Shown: one piece after another, positions 1 to 11,863 of the stretch
How the letters are laid out: each line of letters starts with the position of its first letter
How positions within the stretch are numbered: position 1 is the first letter of the stretch
Assembly (NCBI GenBank): GCA_963755055.1
Contig: CAVWIS010000012.1
Span: 248,001 to 312,000 of the forward strand
DNA: 64,000 nucleotides
Direction: 5' to 3'
From: AP-16 sp963755055
GTDB taxonomy: Bacteria; Pseudomonadota; Alphaproteobacteria; Rhizobiales; Xanthobacteraceae
The notes under the pieces: model-generated
What the model was told of the DNA's origin: nothing
What the model saw: only the letters and a program-made list of their open reading frames with translations
Databases searched by the model: none
Position numbers and translations under genes: made by a program

Positions 1-540
1 AAGGTTGTCCAGCTTGTCTCCTACCAGGGCGATGCGCTTGAGGTCCGGTACCATCGCTCGCGCTGCGACTACCAGCTCGCCAAGCGTGATGTTGATGGTG
101 GTCCCGGTCACGGCAGCAGGAAGACTGGAGCGCGAGATGGCGTCTTCGGCGACCTCGCCGAACACAACAGGCGTATTTGGCCACAAGGCGTTGCGAATAT
201 CGACCGCGTAGTCAAGAGCCAGCGGGCCGAAAGCAACAACCAAGCCGATGGGTTTGTCGCGGTATTTCTGACCAAAGTATAATTTCAGGATTTCCTTGTC
301 GGGGACAGCAAATCGATTGAAATCCAGATACTCCTCATAGATCGAGACAGGTACGGTACGGCCCGCGTTGAGCAGCCCCCGGAACGTGGTGTTGCGAACG
401 CCGACCCAGGGAAGCGACCCGCCATATTGGTCAAGGACGAGCACCGAGCGTGGCGGGGGCTGCGCGGCCGATGGCGCCGCGCATCCGAGGAGCGCCATGA
501 CCCAGACGACCGCTGCTGCGGACCGACGCAAAATCCTCAT
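1..540 (-). CDS. N-terminal part of an ABC-type substrate-binding/sensor protein, cut by the left edge
   Basis: The minus strand is open from an ATG at 540 to the window edge, giving 180 codons without a stop. The start MRILRRSAAAVVWVMALLGC is a signal peptide or lipoprotein-like leader followed by an Ala/Pro-rich linker. Next comes SVLVLDQYGG, the opening of the periplasmic-binding fold that, from memory, forms the sensor region of many rhizobial hybrid histidine kinases. Later segments (PIGLVVAFGPLALDYAV, NTPVVFGEV) fit alternating beta/alpha units of that fold. Whether a kinase domain follows cannot be seen. GC is visibly lower than in the housekeeping genes nearby. Confidence 0.7.
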   Translation of the reverse strand, partial: MRILRRSAAAVVWVMALLGCAAPSAAQPPPRSVLVLDQYGGSLPWVGVRNTTFRGLLNAGRTVPVSIYEEYLDFNRFAVPDKEILKLYFGQKYRDKPIGLVVAFGPLALDYAVDIRNALWPNTPVVFGEVAEDAISRSSLPAAVTGTTINITLGELVVAARAMVPDLKRIALVGDKLDNL

Positions 541-972
541 GTGGGTCTTGCCGCGATCATTTAAACCGGCCGGCGTGTCGGAACCGAGAGTGCGCGTCCT
601 CGTCGTGATCCTTTTGGCCTCGGCTTCCACCCTCCTTCCGCTACGGAAGGACTGTCAAGACCCGGATGCTGCCACGTGCGTGGTTTTCAGTATCCCAGGC
701 CGCTGACAACACTATCAGTCAAGTTTTCGTGACCGACAATCGGATTCCGGCATTGGGTCCAGGGAAAAGCGATGGGCGTAACGCTCCCAGCGCTGCCGGC
801 GGACCTTCGGCATGAGCGTTCGGGCCAAAGATCAGGACGCTTCGCCGCAAGGGGAATCTCGGCCTCGTGCGGCTTGCGGCGTGGCCCACACCGGGCGGTC
901 GCCGAGCCCGTTGTCCGACGAGACGTGGGGGGCGCCAGGCTCGACCAGCTGCGGACGCTTTGAAGCTTCAGC
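541..972. other. Intergenic stretch with no supported gene
   Basis: About 430 bases lie between the start of the sensor-like gene and the end of the hydrolase gene. Short open frames exist on both strands, but none has a good ribosome-binding site, a recognisable domain or a natural amino-acid composition. The promoter of the leftward sensor-like gene presumably lies near 545-640. Confidence 0.5.
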
Positions 973-2190
973 TCAACGGCTCGCTGCCGGGTCCAGCCAC
1001 TTGACGATCTGCCCATACACGTCCGGCCGGTCGAGCAGTTGCATGTGGCTCATCGCATAGCCGATCCATTGCCGGGACTCGGCAAACGGCAAGGCGAAGT
1101 GCGGTTCCTCATGATGTCCCAGCGCGCTGCGCAACGGTACGAGGCCGTCGCCGAGGACCCGGTCATAGAGGTCGCCGACCCGATTGCCGGTCGTTGCCGC
1201 GATGGCGAAGCACTCGACATTTTCCGGGAGAGGCACGGCCTGCCGCGCGTCGCCTTGATGCTCGAAGCGATCACGGCCCTGCCAATCCTGATCGAGCAGA
1301 TTGCCGTAGCGAAGGTCGGTGATGCCGGCGCTGCAAATCCGGCCCAGATGGGTGAAGGCCGCGGTGTATGGGATTTTTCCGGCCGCCAGGTCGACCCATT
1401 GGCCGCCGCGCTCCAGGGGGGCGCCATGGTGCGGCGTGCCGAGGAAGAACAGCTTGTCGAGCCGGCCTGGCCACGCATGTCCGGCGGCGGCGCCGTAGTG
1501 GCACGCGCTGCGCGCCACCAGCCCGCCCATGCTGTGCCCGATGATGATGACTTCCTCCAGCCGCACCGGCCACCGCGCGACGAGGGCGTCGAGCAACTCG
1601 GCAAAGGCCCGTCCATTGCTCGAGATATGCAGCCCGGTATTGTAGCTCAGATAGACCGGCGTGTAGCCGAGGTCGCGGGCAAGTGCCGCGCCATGATCAT
1701 GCCCGTTGCGGCTCCAGTTCCGATCGCTCAGGCCCAGGCCGTGCACCAGCACCGCCAGCCGACCGCTCGGCCGCGAGATGCCCAGACTCTCCGCCTCCCG
1801 CTGCAGGACTTGCCCGTCGTGGCGCAGGCGCATCGGGATCGCCAACGGATTGCCGGTCGCCACCAAGTGGTCGCCCAGCACTCCGTTCAGCGCCGCGATC
1901 ACCGCCTCGCGGCCGGGCGAGGGGCTCGGCTCGCCCAGCACGGGAGCGAATTGCGCCAGAAGGGCGTCGATACCCCAGCCGGTCAGCCCGACCGCGCCGC
2001 GGATGCCCCGGTAGACCAGTCCGGTGATGCCGGTCGTCGGTCCGTGCGACGGCGTCCCGAGAACGCCCGGTGCGCGGGCAATGTTGTGGTGCATGGTCTC
2101 CACCAGGCCCACCAGCCCCGCCGTGGCGTCGAATGCCAGCCTGCTGAACCCGCGAAGCTCCGAGGCGGAAATGCCAGTCGTATCGCTCAC
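973..2190 (-). CDS. Alpha/beta-hydrolase, lipase/esterase-like (PGAP1-type)
   Basis: A 405-residue alpha/beta-hydrolase. The oxyanion region VLVHGLGLSD lies near residue 148. The nucleophile elbow GHSMGG has its Ser near residue 220, followed by FFLGTPHHGAP, a pattern common in lipases and PGAP1-like esterases. DGLVPLRSALG and the late SHMQLLDRP supply candidate Asp and His residues. I chose the GTG at 2190 because AGGAGGT stands four bases before it; an ATG 33 codons upstream has no such site. The first 120 residues are a helical region without a known domain. The substrate is unknown, and no signal peptide is evident. Confidence 0.8.
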   Translation of the reverse strand: MSDTTGISASELRGFSRLAFDATAGLVGLVETMHHNIARAPGVLGTPSHGPTTGITGLVYRGIRGAVGLTGWGIDALLAQFAPVLGEPSPSPGREAVIAALNGVLGDHLVATGNPLAIPMRLRHDGQVLQREAESLGISRPSGRLAVLVHGLGLSDRNWSRNGHDHGAALARDLGYTPVYLSYNTGLHISSNGRAFAELLDALVARWPVRLEEVIIIGHSMGGLVARSACHYGAAAGHAWPGRLDKLFFLGTPHHGAPLERGGQWVDLAAGKIPYTAAFTHLGRICSAGITDLRYGNLLDQDWQGRDRFEHQGDARQAVPLPENVECFAIAATTGNRVGDLYDRVLGDGLVPLRSALGHHEEPHFALPFAESRQWIGYAMSHMQLLDRPDVYGQIVKWLDPAASR

Positions 2191-2490
2191 GGGACCTCCT
2201 CTTGCCCAAAGTCTGCGCAACTCACCGCTCCGACAGAATATGCGAAGGTGCCTCGCCTCTGCGCCGCAAGGCAACACAAAACCGATCAACGGCCGCTGCT
2301 CTGCACCACGTCCTGGGTCCCGACCGGACTTGGCCGGGAGAGGCGCGTTTGCCTCTTGTCTCTTCGGGAGGTCGATCCGATCAGCTTGTGCTCATTCCGT
2401 TCGCTGCCGGTCGCGGACGAGCTGTTGCCAAGGGTAGAGGCCGCACCTATGCTGCCGCAGTGAGCGAAACGCGTATGATAAGGAATTGCG

Positions 2491-2820
2491 ATGTGGAAGA
2501 TATTGATGGTGGCGATGTTTGCAGTGCTCGCGACGCTTGCGCCAGCGGTCGCGGCGTTTGATCCGAATCGGATTGTCACGGCCGTCGATTACGCCGCCAA
2601 GACATTTAGCTGCCAGGCGAAGCCCGGAGAACCGAGCTATACGTACAAGACGACGAACAAGACGGTATTCCGAATAAGCGGAAAGAGGGTCCGTTTGACC
2701 TATATCTGGAACAAGGGCAGCATTTCCGAGCTGAAGGTGGGCACGACCGTAACGGTCCAATACCATCTCAGGGGCGACGATCGCATTGCGGACCGCGTCG
2801 CTATCTCCCCGAAGCAGTAA
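2491..2820 (+). CDS. Small secreted protein of unknown function
   Basis: A 109-residue protein. It begins with a clear signal peptide (MWKILMVAMFAVLATLAPAVAA, cleavage likely after AVAA). The mature part of about 87 residues is rich in beta-prone Thr/Val/Tyr stretches such as YTYKTTNKTVFRIS and VGTTVTVQYHL, which suggests a small periplasmic beta domain. AAGGA lies upstream of the ATG. Base composition is clearly less GC-rich than in the flanking lepB gene, which may mark a later acquisition. It converges with lepB, with only seven bases between them. I do not recognise the family. Confidence 0.65.
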   Translation: MWKILMVAMFAVLATLAPAVAAFDPNRIVTAVDYAAKTFSCQAKPGEPSYTYKTTNKTVFRISGKRVRLTYIWNKGSISELKVGTTVTVQYHLRGDDRIADRVAISPKQ

Positions 2821-2827
2821 CAAGGCG

Positions 2828-3583
2828 TCAATCCACCCGCGAGAAGAACCGCGACAGGCGCAGGCCCGACGGCCAGGTCCACAGCGGTTGGCTGGCGATG
2901 CCGAGGTCCCAGGAGCCGAGCACGACCTGCACGCGGCCGACCAGGTTCTCCACCGGCACCGGGCCGACGCCGCCGGCCAGCGGCGCCACCCGGCTGTCGC
3001 TCGAATCGTCGCGATTGTCGCCCATCACGAACACGTGGCCGGGCGCCACCTCGAAAACCTCGGTGTCGTCGAGCTCGCCGTTCCAGCCGAGCTTGAAGAT
3101 CGGATGCTCGCGCCCGCCCGGCAGCGTCTCGATCCAGCGCTCGGCGACGACGGCTTGGCCGTCCTCGACCTCGACCGGGCCCGAGCCGTCGTGGCGCAGC
3201 GCCAGCTCCTCGCCGTTGACCCACAGGTGTCCGGCGCGCATCTGCACGCGGTCGCCGGGCAGGCCGACCACGCGCTTGACGTAGGTCTGGCTCGGATCGC
3301 GCGGCAGGCGAAACACCACGACGTCGCCGCGATCGGGCAGCCGGCCGAGCAGCCGCTCCGGCAGCGACGGGCCGAATGCGAGCGGCAGCGAGTAGCGGCT
3401 GTAGCCGTAGGAGAATTTCGACACCACCAGCTCGTCGCCGATCAACAGCGTCGGCTGCATCGAGCCCGACGGCACGTAGAACGCTTCCGCCGCGACCGTC
3501 TTGGTGAACAGCGCCAGCCCCAGGATGACGGAAACCTGGCCGATTGCCGGCAGGATCCGGCGCAGCAGCTTTTGCCTGTCCAT
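2828..3583 (-). CDS. lepB: Signal peptidase I
   Basis: A 251-residue type I leader peptidase (S26 family), which cleaves signal peptides at the outer face of the inner membrane. One N-terminal membrane helix (about residues 10-32) precedes the PSGSM box with catalytic Ser41. The general base is Lys103 in YVKRVVGLPGD. The conserved GDNRDDSSDSR box lies near residue 195. GGGAGA precedes the ATG. The MFS gene lies upstream on the same strand with a 61-base gap. Rhizobial genomes often carry several lepB copies, so this may not be the sole or essential one. Confidence 0.93.
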   Translation of the reverse strand: MDRQKLLRRILPAIGQVSVILGLALFTKTVAAEAFYVPSGSMQPTLLIGDELVVSKFSYGYSRYSLPLAFGPSLPERLLGRLPDRGDVVVFRLPRDPSQTYVKRVVGLPGDRVQMRAGHLWVNGEELALRHDGSGPVEVEDGQAVVAERWIETLPGGREHPIFKLGWNGELDDTEVFEVAPGHVFVMGDNRDDSSDSRVAPLAGGVGPVPVENLVGRVQVVLGSWDLGIASQPLWTWPSGLRLSRFFSRVD

Positions 3584-3644
3584 GCAGATATTCTCCCGTG
3601 TCCTTGGCGGTATATCGTACGGCCGAGGTTCGGCCGCAAGCCGT

Positions 3645-4895
3645 TCAACCGCGGCGCGCAGCGGGCCTGTAACCGGGCCCGGCGACCGCCAGGATCGCCA
3701 GGCCGGCCAGCGAGCAGCCCGCAGTGACCAGGTAAGGCACGGTATAGCCGCCGCTCGCCTCGTCGATCAGGCCGACCAGCGCCGGGCCGGCGGCCACGCC
3801 GATCGCGGTGAGCAGCTGGCTTACCGAATAGATGCGGCCGTACTCGCGGGTGCCGAACGCCTCGACCAGGAGCAGCGGCTGCAGCATCAGCACGTTGCCG
3901 ATGGTGATGCCGAACAGCACGACGGCCACCAGCAGCTGGAGCCTCGATGCGGCGAGCGCCAGCGCGACCAGCGTGACAGTCTGGCCGACGAACATGGCGA
4001 GCGCGAAGCGGCGCGGCGCCAGCGCCGTCATGATCCAGCCGCCGCTGAGCCGGCCGACTAGGCTCGCCGCGGCCAGCAGCGCCACCGCCAGCGCCGCGGT
4101 CTCCACGCTCTCCCGCGTCGTCGCCAACCGATAGAGATGGGCGATGGCGCCGACCTGCGAGCCGAGCCCGAAAATGTAGGCCGCGGTGACGGCGATGAAG
4201 AAGCGGCTGCGCCGCGCCAGCGCGAACGACACGCTCGCAGCCGGCGGCAGCGGCGCGCCGCCGGCCTCGCGCGGCGATCCGTCGGGCTCGAGGCCCATCG
4301 CCTGGGGACCGGCGCGGACGATCAGCGCGGTCGCCGGGACGACGCCCACCAGCATGGCGAGCGCCAGCCAGGGCGCCGCTCCGGCAAGACCTGCATGCGC
4401 CACCAGGAAAGCCGAGGCGGGCGTGACCACGATGCCGCCGAGCGACAGGCCGGTGGTGGCGATCGACAGCGCCAGCGGCCGGCGCGCCTGGAACCAGCGC
4501 GCCACGATGGTGGTCGACGGCACCAGCCCGCAGCAGCCATAGCAGAAGCCGAACACCACGTGGAACGCGTAAAGCTCCAGCGTCGTCCGGAGCCAGCCGA
4601 GCGAGCCGAGCGCCAGCGCGCTGACGCAGGCGCCGGCGATCATGATGGGACGCGGGTCGACCCGGTCCATCAGCCGACCGGCCAGCACCCCGCCGAGCCC
4701 GGAGGCGATGAAATAGGTGGCGGTGGCGCCGCTGGCGAGCCCGACCGGGAAACCGCGCTCGGTGACGAAGGCGTTGAGCAGGACCGAGAGATTGTAGAAG
4801 GCGAGCCCCGACGTGGTCATCAGGATGAAGCCGATCGCGCCCACGACGTACCAGCCGTAGAACAGCCCGGCGGATGGCGTGGGACGCTCGGGCAT
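3645..4895 (-). CDS. MFS transporter, monocarboxylate/oxalate-antiporter type
   Basis: A 416-residue major facilitator with about twelve hydrophobic segments in two halves. A polar loop (PQAMGLEPDGSPREAGG) separates them. The inter-helix motif GRLMDRVDPRPIMIAG after the second helix matches MFS motif A. Opening with FYGWYVVG and carrying the FCYGCCGLVPSTTIVARWF segment fits the OxlT/monocarboxylate branch, so an organic-acid substrate is likely but not shown. It is divergent from the transglutaminase-fold gene at 5179, and a 283-base gap holds both promoters. Confidence 0.85.
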   Translation of the reverse strand: MPERPTPSAGLFYGWYVVGAIGFILMTTSGLAFYNLSVLLNAFVTERGFPVGLASGATATYFIASGLGGVLAGRLMDRVDPRPIMIAGACVSALALGSLGWLRTTLELYAFHVVFGFCYGCCGLVPSTTIVARWFQARRPLALSIATTGLSLGGIVVTPASAFLVAHAGLAGAAPWLALAMLVGVVPATALIVRAGPQAMGLEPDGSPREAGGAPLPPAASVSFALARRSRFFIAVTAAYIFGLGSQVGAIAHLYRLATTRESVETAALAVALLAAASLVGRLSGGWIMTALAPRRFALAMFVGQTVTLVALALAASRLQLLVAVVLFGITIGNVLMLQPLLLVEAFGTREYGRIYSVSQLLTAIGVAAGPALVGLIDEASGGYTVPYLVTAGCSLAGLAILAVAGPGYRPAARRG

Positions 4896-5178
4896 TTCGG
4901 GTCCGATGCTGGATCGCGGTGAACGGCGCAGCTTGTGTGCGCAAGGTCACACAGGGCGGATGCACGCCGGGATGAGCGGCAAGTCCATATCATATCAGCG
5001 GTTTCCGCCGCCAGCCGGGACGCACGGCGGGCCCGCCGCGGCCGCTCGACGCACCCCCGCGCCTCCGCGAGGTCGAACGTTTGGCCGGCCCGTGCCGACC
5101 AACAACTCAAGTTCGCGCGCGATCCGCGAGGCCACAGGGCCCCAGTTGCGAAGACTCGCGCCGCCACAGGAGGCTTCG

Positions 5179-7227
5179 ATGGCTGCTCGTCCGCGTACCG
5201 CCCGGTTCCGCAACACCGTGTCGAGCCTCGTGCTCGCCGCGGCCTGCCTGTGGGTTTCGCCGGTCGCGAGCCTGGCGGGGAGCCCGGAGCCGCCGGTGCG
5301 CACCAGCATCGAGGGAGTGCTGACCGTGCGGGCGGACCGCACCGCCGAGGAGCTGACCACCGTCCGCATCAAGGTGCTCAAGGAATCCGCACTCGAGGGG
5401 GTCGGCCAGCAGAACCGCGGCTATATCGAGGGCATGCAGACCCTGGATATCGTCGAAGCCTATACCGAGAAGGCCGACGGCCAGCGTCTCGACGTCGATC
5501 CGGACTCGATCATCACCCGGGATGGGGCGAGCGGGCAGAATGCGGTCTATACCCGCGACGCGAAAGTCCGCACCATCATCTTCCCGGACGTCGCGGTGGG
5601 CGACACGCTGGTGCTGACCACGCGGCTCACCCACAAGCAGAACTTTTTTGCCGGCCAGTTCGTCGACCTGACGACGTTCGCGCGCAGCACGCCGCTCGGT
5701 GCCTCGACCATGAAGATCGTGGCACCGAAGACTCTCGGCCTCAAGGTCGAGATCACGGGGGACGAGATTGCCCATCTGACCTCCGAGGACGGCGACACCG
5801 TGACCTATCAGGCGATCTACTCGCCGAAGCCGCGGCGCGATGTCGAGCCGGGCCAGACCTCGCCGCTCGATCATGATCCGCACATCCTGGTCTCCACCTT
5901 CTCCAGCTACGAGGAGCTCGGCCGCAGCTTCTTCAGCGCGGCCAGCCCGAAGATGGCGGTGACGCCGGAGATCCAGAAGCTCGCCGACGAGATCACCAGG
6001 GGGCTCGCCGACAAGCGCGCCGAGGCGGAGGCGATCGACCGCTGGATGAAGCGCAACATCCGCTATGTCGGGGTCTACCTGGCGAACGGCCGGGTGGTGC
6101 CCCACGCGGCGGCGACCGTGCTGAAGAACCGCTACGGCGACTGCAAGGACCACACCGCGCTGATGGCGGCGCTGCTCGCCGCCCGCGGCATCGCCAGCGA
6201 GCAGGTGCTGATCAATCACGGCGACGTCTACACGCTGCCCGAGACGGTCGCCTGGAACTATTTCAACCACGTCATGCTGTACCTGCCGGAGCTCGGGATC
6301 TACGACGACCCGACCGCGTCGCTGGCGAGCTTCGGCGTGCTGCCGCGCGCGTCCTACGACAAGCCGGTGCTGCATGCCTCGGCGACGGGGGCTCACCTTG
6401 CCCGCACGCCCGCCATGCGGGCGGAGGATCACACGACGATCAACCGCACCCGGATCGCGGTCGCCGCCGACGGCACCATGACCGGCGAGACCGTGCAGAT
6501 CATGACCGGCGCCAACGCCACCGACGGCCGCAATACGGCCCGCGAGATCCGCAAGCACGCCTCGGATTTCGCCGCCGCCAAGCTGCTCGAGGGCTCGGGC
6601 AATCCCGGCCGGGGCCAGATCGACGTCGGCGCCCCGCAGGATCTCGCCGGCACCTACACCGTCAAAGCAAAGTTCGTGCTCAACGCCAAGATGAACGTCT
6701 CGGCCGGCACGCAGGCGATCCCGCAAGGCCTGGCGATCCAGAAGCGCCCCGGCGAGTTCCTGCTCGGACCGCGGGTCGCCGGACGGCACGTGCCGTTCAT
6801 GTGCTTTGCCGGTCGCCAGGTCGAGGAGATCGACGTCTCGTTCGCCGACGGCCTCACCATGCCGGAGGCGCTCAAGGGGCGCACCATGGAGAACCGCGCC
6901 TTCACCTACCAGACGAGCTACCAGATCGAGGGACGCACGCTGAAGATCCGGCGCGAGTTCGTCACACGGGTGGCCGGCCAGGTGTGCGCGCCGGAGCTCG
7001 AGAAGGACATCGCCCAGCCGCTCAAGATCGTCGCCGACAACCTGGCGAACACCAAGATGCTCTTTCCCAAGCCGGCCCCCGCCGGGCCGGTCGCCGCCAA
7101 CAAAGCCCCGCAGGGACCGGTTGCCTCAAACAACGCCTCGCAGGGTCCGGCGGCCATCGGCAAGGAGCCCGGTGCGGAACGCCGCGTCGAGGCCCAGGGC
7201 CAGCCCAAGGCCGTCGTCACCGAGTGA
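5179..7227 (+). CDS. Exported DUF3857/transglutaminase-like protein
   Basis: A 682-residue exported protein. The ATG at 5179 is preceded by AGGAGG and opens a signal peptide (about residues 1-33). An upstream in-frame extension of 100 codons is rejected because its composition is unlike protein. Residues 35-270 fit the DUF3857 beta domain. The transglutaminase-like core holds YGDCKDHTALM with Cys322, NHVMLYLPELGIYDDP with His and Asp, and so a complete Cys-His-Asp triad. The tail after about residue 620 is Pro/Ala-rich, with two imperfect repeats of a PVAxNxAxQGP unit. Function in this family is not established; a periplasmic protease or crosslinking role is inference. Confidence 0.82.
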   Translation: MAARPRTARFRNTVSSLVLAAACLWVSPVASLAGSPEPPVRTSIEGVLTVRADRTAEELTTVRIKVLKESALEGVGQQNRGYIEGMQTLDIVEAYTEKADGQRLDVDPDSIITRDGASGQNAVYTRDAKVRTIIFPDVAVGDTLVLTTRLTHKQNFFAGQFVDLTTFARSTPLGASTMKIVAPKTLGLKVEITGDEIAHLTSEDGDTVTYQAIYSPKPRRDVEPGQTSPLDHDPHILVSTFSSYEELGRSFFSAASPKMAVTPEIQKLADEITRGLADKRAEAEAIDRWMKRNIRYVGVYLANGRVVPHAAATVLKNRYGDCKDHTALMAALLAARGIASEQVLINHGDVYTLPETVAWNYFNHVMLYLPELGIYDDPTASLASFGVLPRASYDKPVLHASATGAHLARTPAMRAEDHTTINRTRIAVAADGTMTGETVQIMTGANATDGRNTAREIRKHASDFAAAKLLEGSGNPGRGQIDVGAPQDLAGTYTVKAKFVLNAKMNVSAGTQAIPQGLAIQKRPGEFLLGPRVAGRHVPFMCFAGRQVEEIDVSFADGLTMPEALKGRTMENRAFTYQTSYQIEGRTLKIRREFVTRVAGQVCAPELEKDIAQPLKIVADNLANTKMLFPKPAPAGPVAANKAPQGPVASNNASQGPAAIGKEPGAERRVEAQGQPKAVVTE

Positions 7228-7235
7228 CGCGACTC

Positions 7236-7264
7236 GTCATGGCCGGGCTTGTCCCGGCCATGAC
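7236..7264. terminator. Palindromic repeat, likely bidirectional terminator
   Basis: A near-perfect inverted repeat with arms GTCATGGCCGGG and CCCGGCCATGAC around a short loop. It lies in the convergent gap between the transglutaminase-like gene (+) and atpC (-). The GGCCGGGCTTGTCCCGGCC core recurs at 14113-14212, and a short form lies at 12805-12822, so it is a dispersed repeat as well. No T-run follows. Confidence 0.6.
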
Positions 7265-7278
7265 AGCAGGACAGCGCG

Positions 7279-7677
7279 TCAATGCTCGAGCGCGACCTGC
7301 AGGCTCTTGAGCTGGTCGAGCCGCTGGCGCAGCTTGTCGCGGGCCTCGTCGGTCTTGGCGTCCGCCAGATCCTCCTCAGTGTCCTTGATCTGCTCGGCGA
7401 GGTGGCCGCGGTCGAACAGCTCGATCGGGATGGCGAGCTCGGCGAGGACTGTCAGGCCATCGGGATTGACCTCGGCAAAACCGCCGCCGACCACGATGCG
7501 TTGCGCCGGGCCCGGCTCGAGCACGGTCAGGATGCCGGGCCGCAGCATGGTGACCAGCGGCGCGTGGCCGGCGAGCACGCCGAGCTCGCCCTCGGCGCCC
7601 GGGATCACGACATGCTCGACCTCTCCGGAGAACACCATCTGCTCCGGCGAGACGAGGTCGAAATGAAAGCTTGCCAT
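7279..7677 (-). CDS. atpC: ATP synthase epsilon subunit
   Basis: A 132-residue F1 epsilon subunit that couples rotor and catalytic head and can inhibit ATP hydrolysis. The N-terminal beta-sandwich carries FHFDLVSPEQMVFSGEVEHV and the hallmark GAEGELGVLAGHAPLVTML. The C-terminal part is the two-helix domain (EDLADAKTDEARDKLRQRL). Last gene of the atpHAGDC operon; the gap to atpD is occupied by a palindromic repeat. Confidence 0.96.
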   Translation of the reverse strand: MASFHFDLVSPEQMVFSGEVEHVVIPGAEGELGVLAGHAPLVTMLRPGILTVLEPGPAQRIVVGGGFAEVNPDGLTVLAELAIPIELFDRGHLAEQIKDTEEDLADAKTDEARDKLRQRLDQLKSLQVALEH

Positions 7678-7700
7678 GAAGCTCCTTGCGATGCTTGTCG

Positions 7701-7743
7701 CATTTCCTGTTCGGAAAACCGGTATCCGCTCTTCCGGGAAATG
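7701..7743. repeat. GAACCGGTATCCGC-type palindrome between atpC and atpD
   Basis: An imperfect palindrome with outer arms CATTTCC and GGAAATG around AAAACCGGTATCCGC. It fills most of the 71-base atpD-atpC gap. Relatives lie at 9224-9268, 54022-54067 and, shortened, at 54172-54207. The family resembles a palindrome common in Bradyrhizobium-like genomes (from memory). Confidence 0.7.
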
Positions 7744-7748
7744 CTAGG

Positions 7749-9185
<1,437 letters not shown>

Positions 9186-9223
9186 GATGTCCTCGTTGAT
9201 CTCTTGCAAAATTATTCAGCGGC

Positions 9224-9268
9224 GCATGTTCTTGTCGGCGAACCGGTGTCCACTTCGCCGGAACATGC
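9224..9268. repeat. GAACCGGTGTCC-type palindrome between atpD and atpG
   Basis: Outer arms GCATGTTC and GAACATGC enclose GGCGAACCGGTGTCCACTTC. Same family as 7701-7743 and 54022-54067. It occupies the centre of the atpG-atpD gap, so the atp transcript carries this hairpin. Confidence 0.7.
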
Positions 9269-9269
9269 T

Positions 9270-10145
9270 CTAGAGCGCCTCGGCGCCGGAGATGATCTCG
9301 ATCAGCTCCTTGGTGATGATCGCCTGGCGGGTGCGGTTGTAGAGCAGCGTCTGTTTGCGGATCATGTCGCCGGCGTTGCGGGTGGCGTTGTCCATCGACG
9401 ACATCTGGGCGCCGTAGAACGACGCGGTGTTCTCCAGCAGCGCCCGGAACAGCTGCACCGCGATGTTGCGCGGCAGCAGGTCGTTCAGGATCTCCTCCTC
9501 GTCGGGCTCGTACTCGTAGATCGCGCCGCCGCCGTTGCCGAATTTTTCCGCAAACACCGGCGGAATGACCTGCTGCGCCGTCGGGATCTGCGAGATCACC
9601 GACCTGAAGCGCGAGAAGAACAGCGTGCAGACGTCGAACTCGCCGTGATCGAACAGCGAGATGATCTTCTCGGCGACGTCCTGGGCGTTGACGAAACCCA
9701 GCGTGCGAACCGAGCGCAGCTCGATGTGCTCGATGATCTGCCGGTCGTGGTTGCGCCGCAGCTGCTCGTAGCCCTTGCGGCCGACGCAGAACAGCTTGAC
9801 CTGCTTGCCCTGGCCGACCAACGTGGATATGCGCTCGCGGGCAAGCCGCACGATCGCGGAATTGAAGGCGCCGCACAGGCCGCGCTCGGCCGTGCACACC
9901 ACCAGGAGATGGACCTCGTCGCGCCCGGTTCCTGCCAGCAGCTTCGGCGCCGAGCCGAGATCGGCGACGCTCGACGCGATGTTGCCGAGCACCTTGTCCA
10001 TGTGCTCGGCATAGGGCCGGGCGGCCTCGGCAACGGCCTGGGCGCGGCGCAGCTTCGAGGCCGCGACCATCTGCATGGCCTTGGTGATCTTCTGCGTCGC
10101 CTTGGTGGAGGCGATGCGGTTGCGCATGTCCTTGAGGCTGGCCAC
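9270..10145 (-). CDS. atpG: ATP synthase gamma subunit
   Basis: A 291-residue gamma subunit, the central rotor shaft of F1. The N-terminal helix MASLKDMRNRIASTKATQKI and the C-terminal helix with SSMDNATRNAGDMI and LYNRTRQAIITKELIEI are the conserved coiled-coil parts. The middle Rossmann-like domain carries TAERGLCGAFNSAIVR. It ends one base after the repeat in the gap to atpD. Between it and atpA is an unusually wide 188-base gap holding a repeat. Confidence 0.96.
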   Translation of the reverse strand: MASLKDMRNRIASTKATQKITKAMQMVAASKLRRAQAVAEAARPYAEHMDKVLGNIASSVADLGSAPKLLAGTGRDEVHLLVVCTAERGLCGAFNSAIVRLARERISTLVGQGKQVKLFCVGRKGYEQLRRNHDRQIIEHIELRSVRTLGFVNAQDVAEKIISLFDHGEFDVCTLFFSRFRSVISQIPTAQQVIPPVFAEKFGNGGGAIYEYEPDEEEILNDLLPRNIAVQLFRALLENTASFYGAQMSSMDNATRNAGDMIRKQTLLYNRTRQAIITKELIEIISGAEAL

Positions 10146-10171
10146 GATTTATCCTCTTGCGCCGGCGCGCT

Positions 10172-10310
10172 CCCTCTCCCCGCCGGCGGGAAGAGGGTCG
10201 GGGTGAGGGGCTGGGTCCGCGCATTCGGTGCGAGCGGAGAGCGGCCCCTCACCCGCCGCTTGGCGGCGACCTCTCCCCGCAAGCGGGGAGAGGTGGAGAC
10301 CTCGCGTCGC
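10172..10310. repeat. CTCTCCCCGC-type element inside the atp operon
   Basis: About 140 bases with inverted pieces: CCTCTCCCCGCCGGCGGG on the left, GGGTGAGGGG and CCCCTCACCC in the middle, and CCTCTCCCCGCAAGCGGGGA on the right. It fills the atpA-atpG gap. Related elements lie at 20681-20815, 45700-45849 and 52094-52238. It can form strong hairpins in the atp mRNA. Confidence 0.7.
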
Positions 10311-10333
10311 CGCCCCTCCTGCGCCCATCGCTG

Positions 10334-11862
<1,529 letters not shown>

Positions 11863-11863
<1 letters not shown>

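Noticed and set aside
687..1016. 109-codon minus-strand frame in the gap at the left end
   Set aside because: Overlaps the end of the hydrolase gene, unnatural composition, no start signal.
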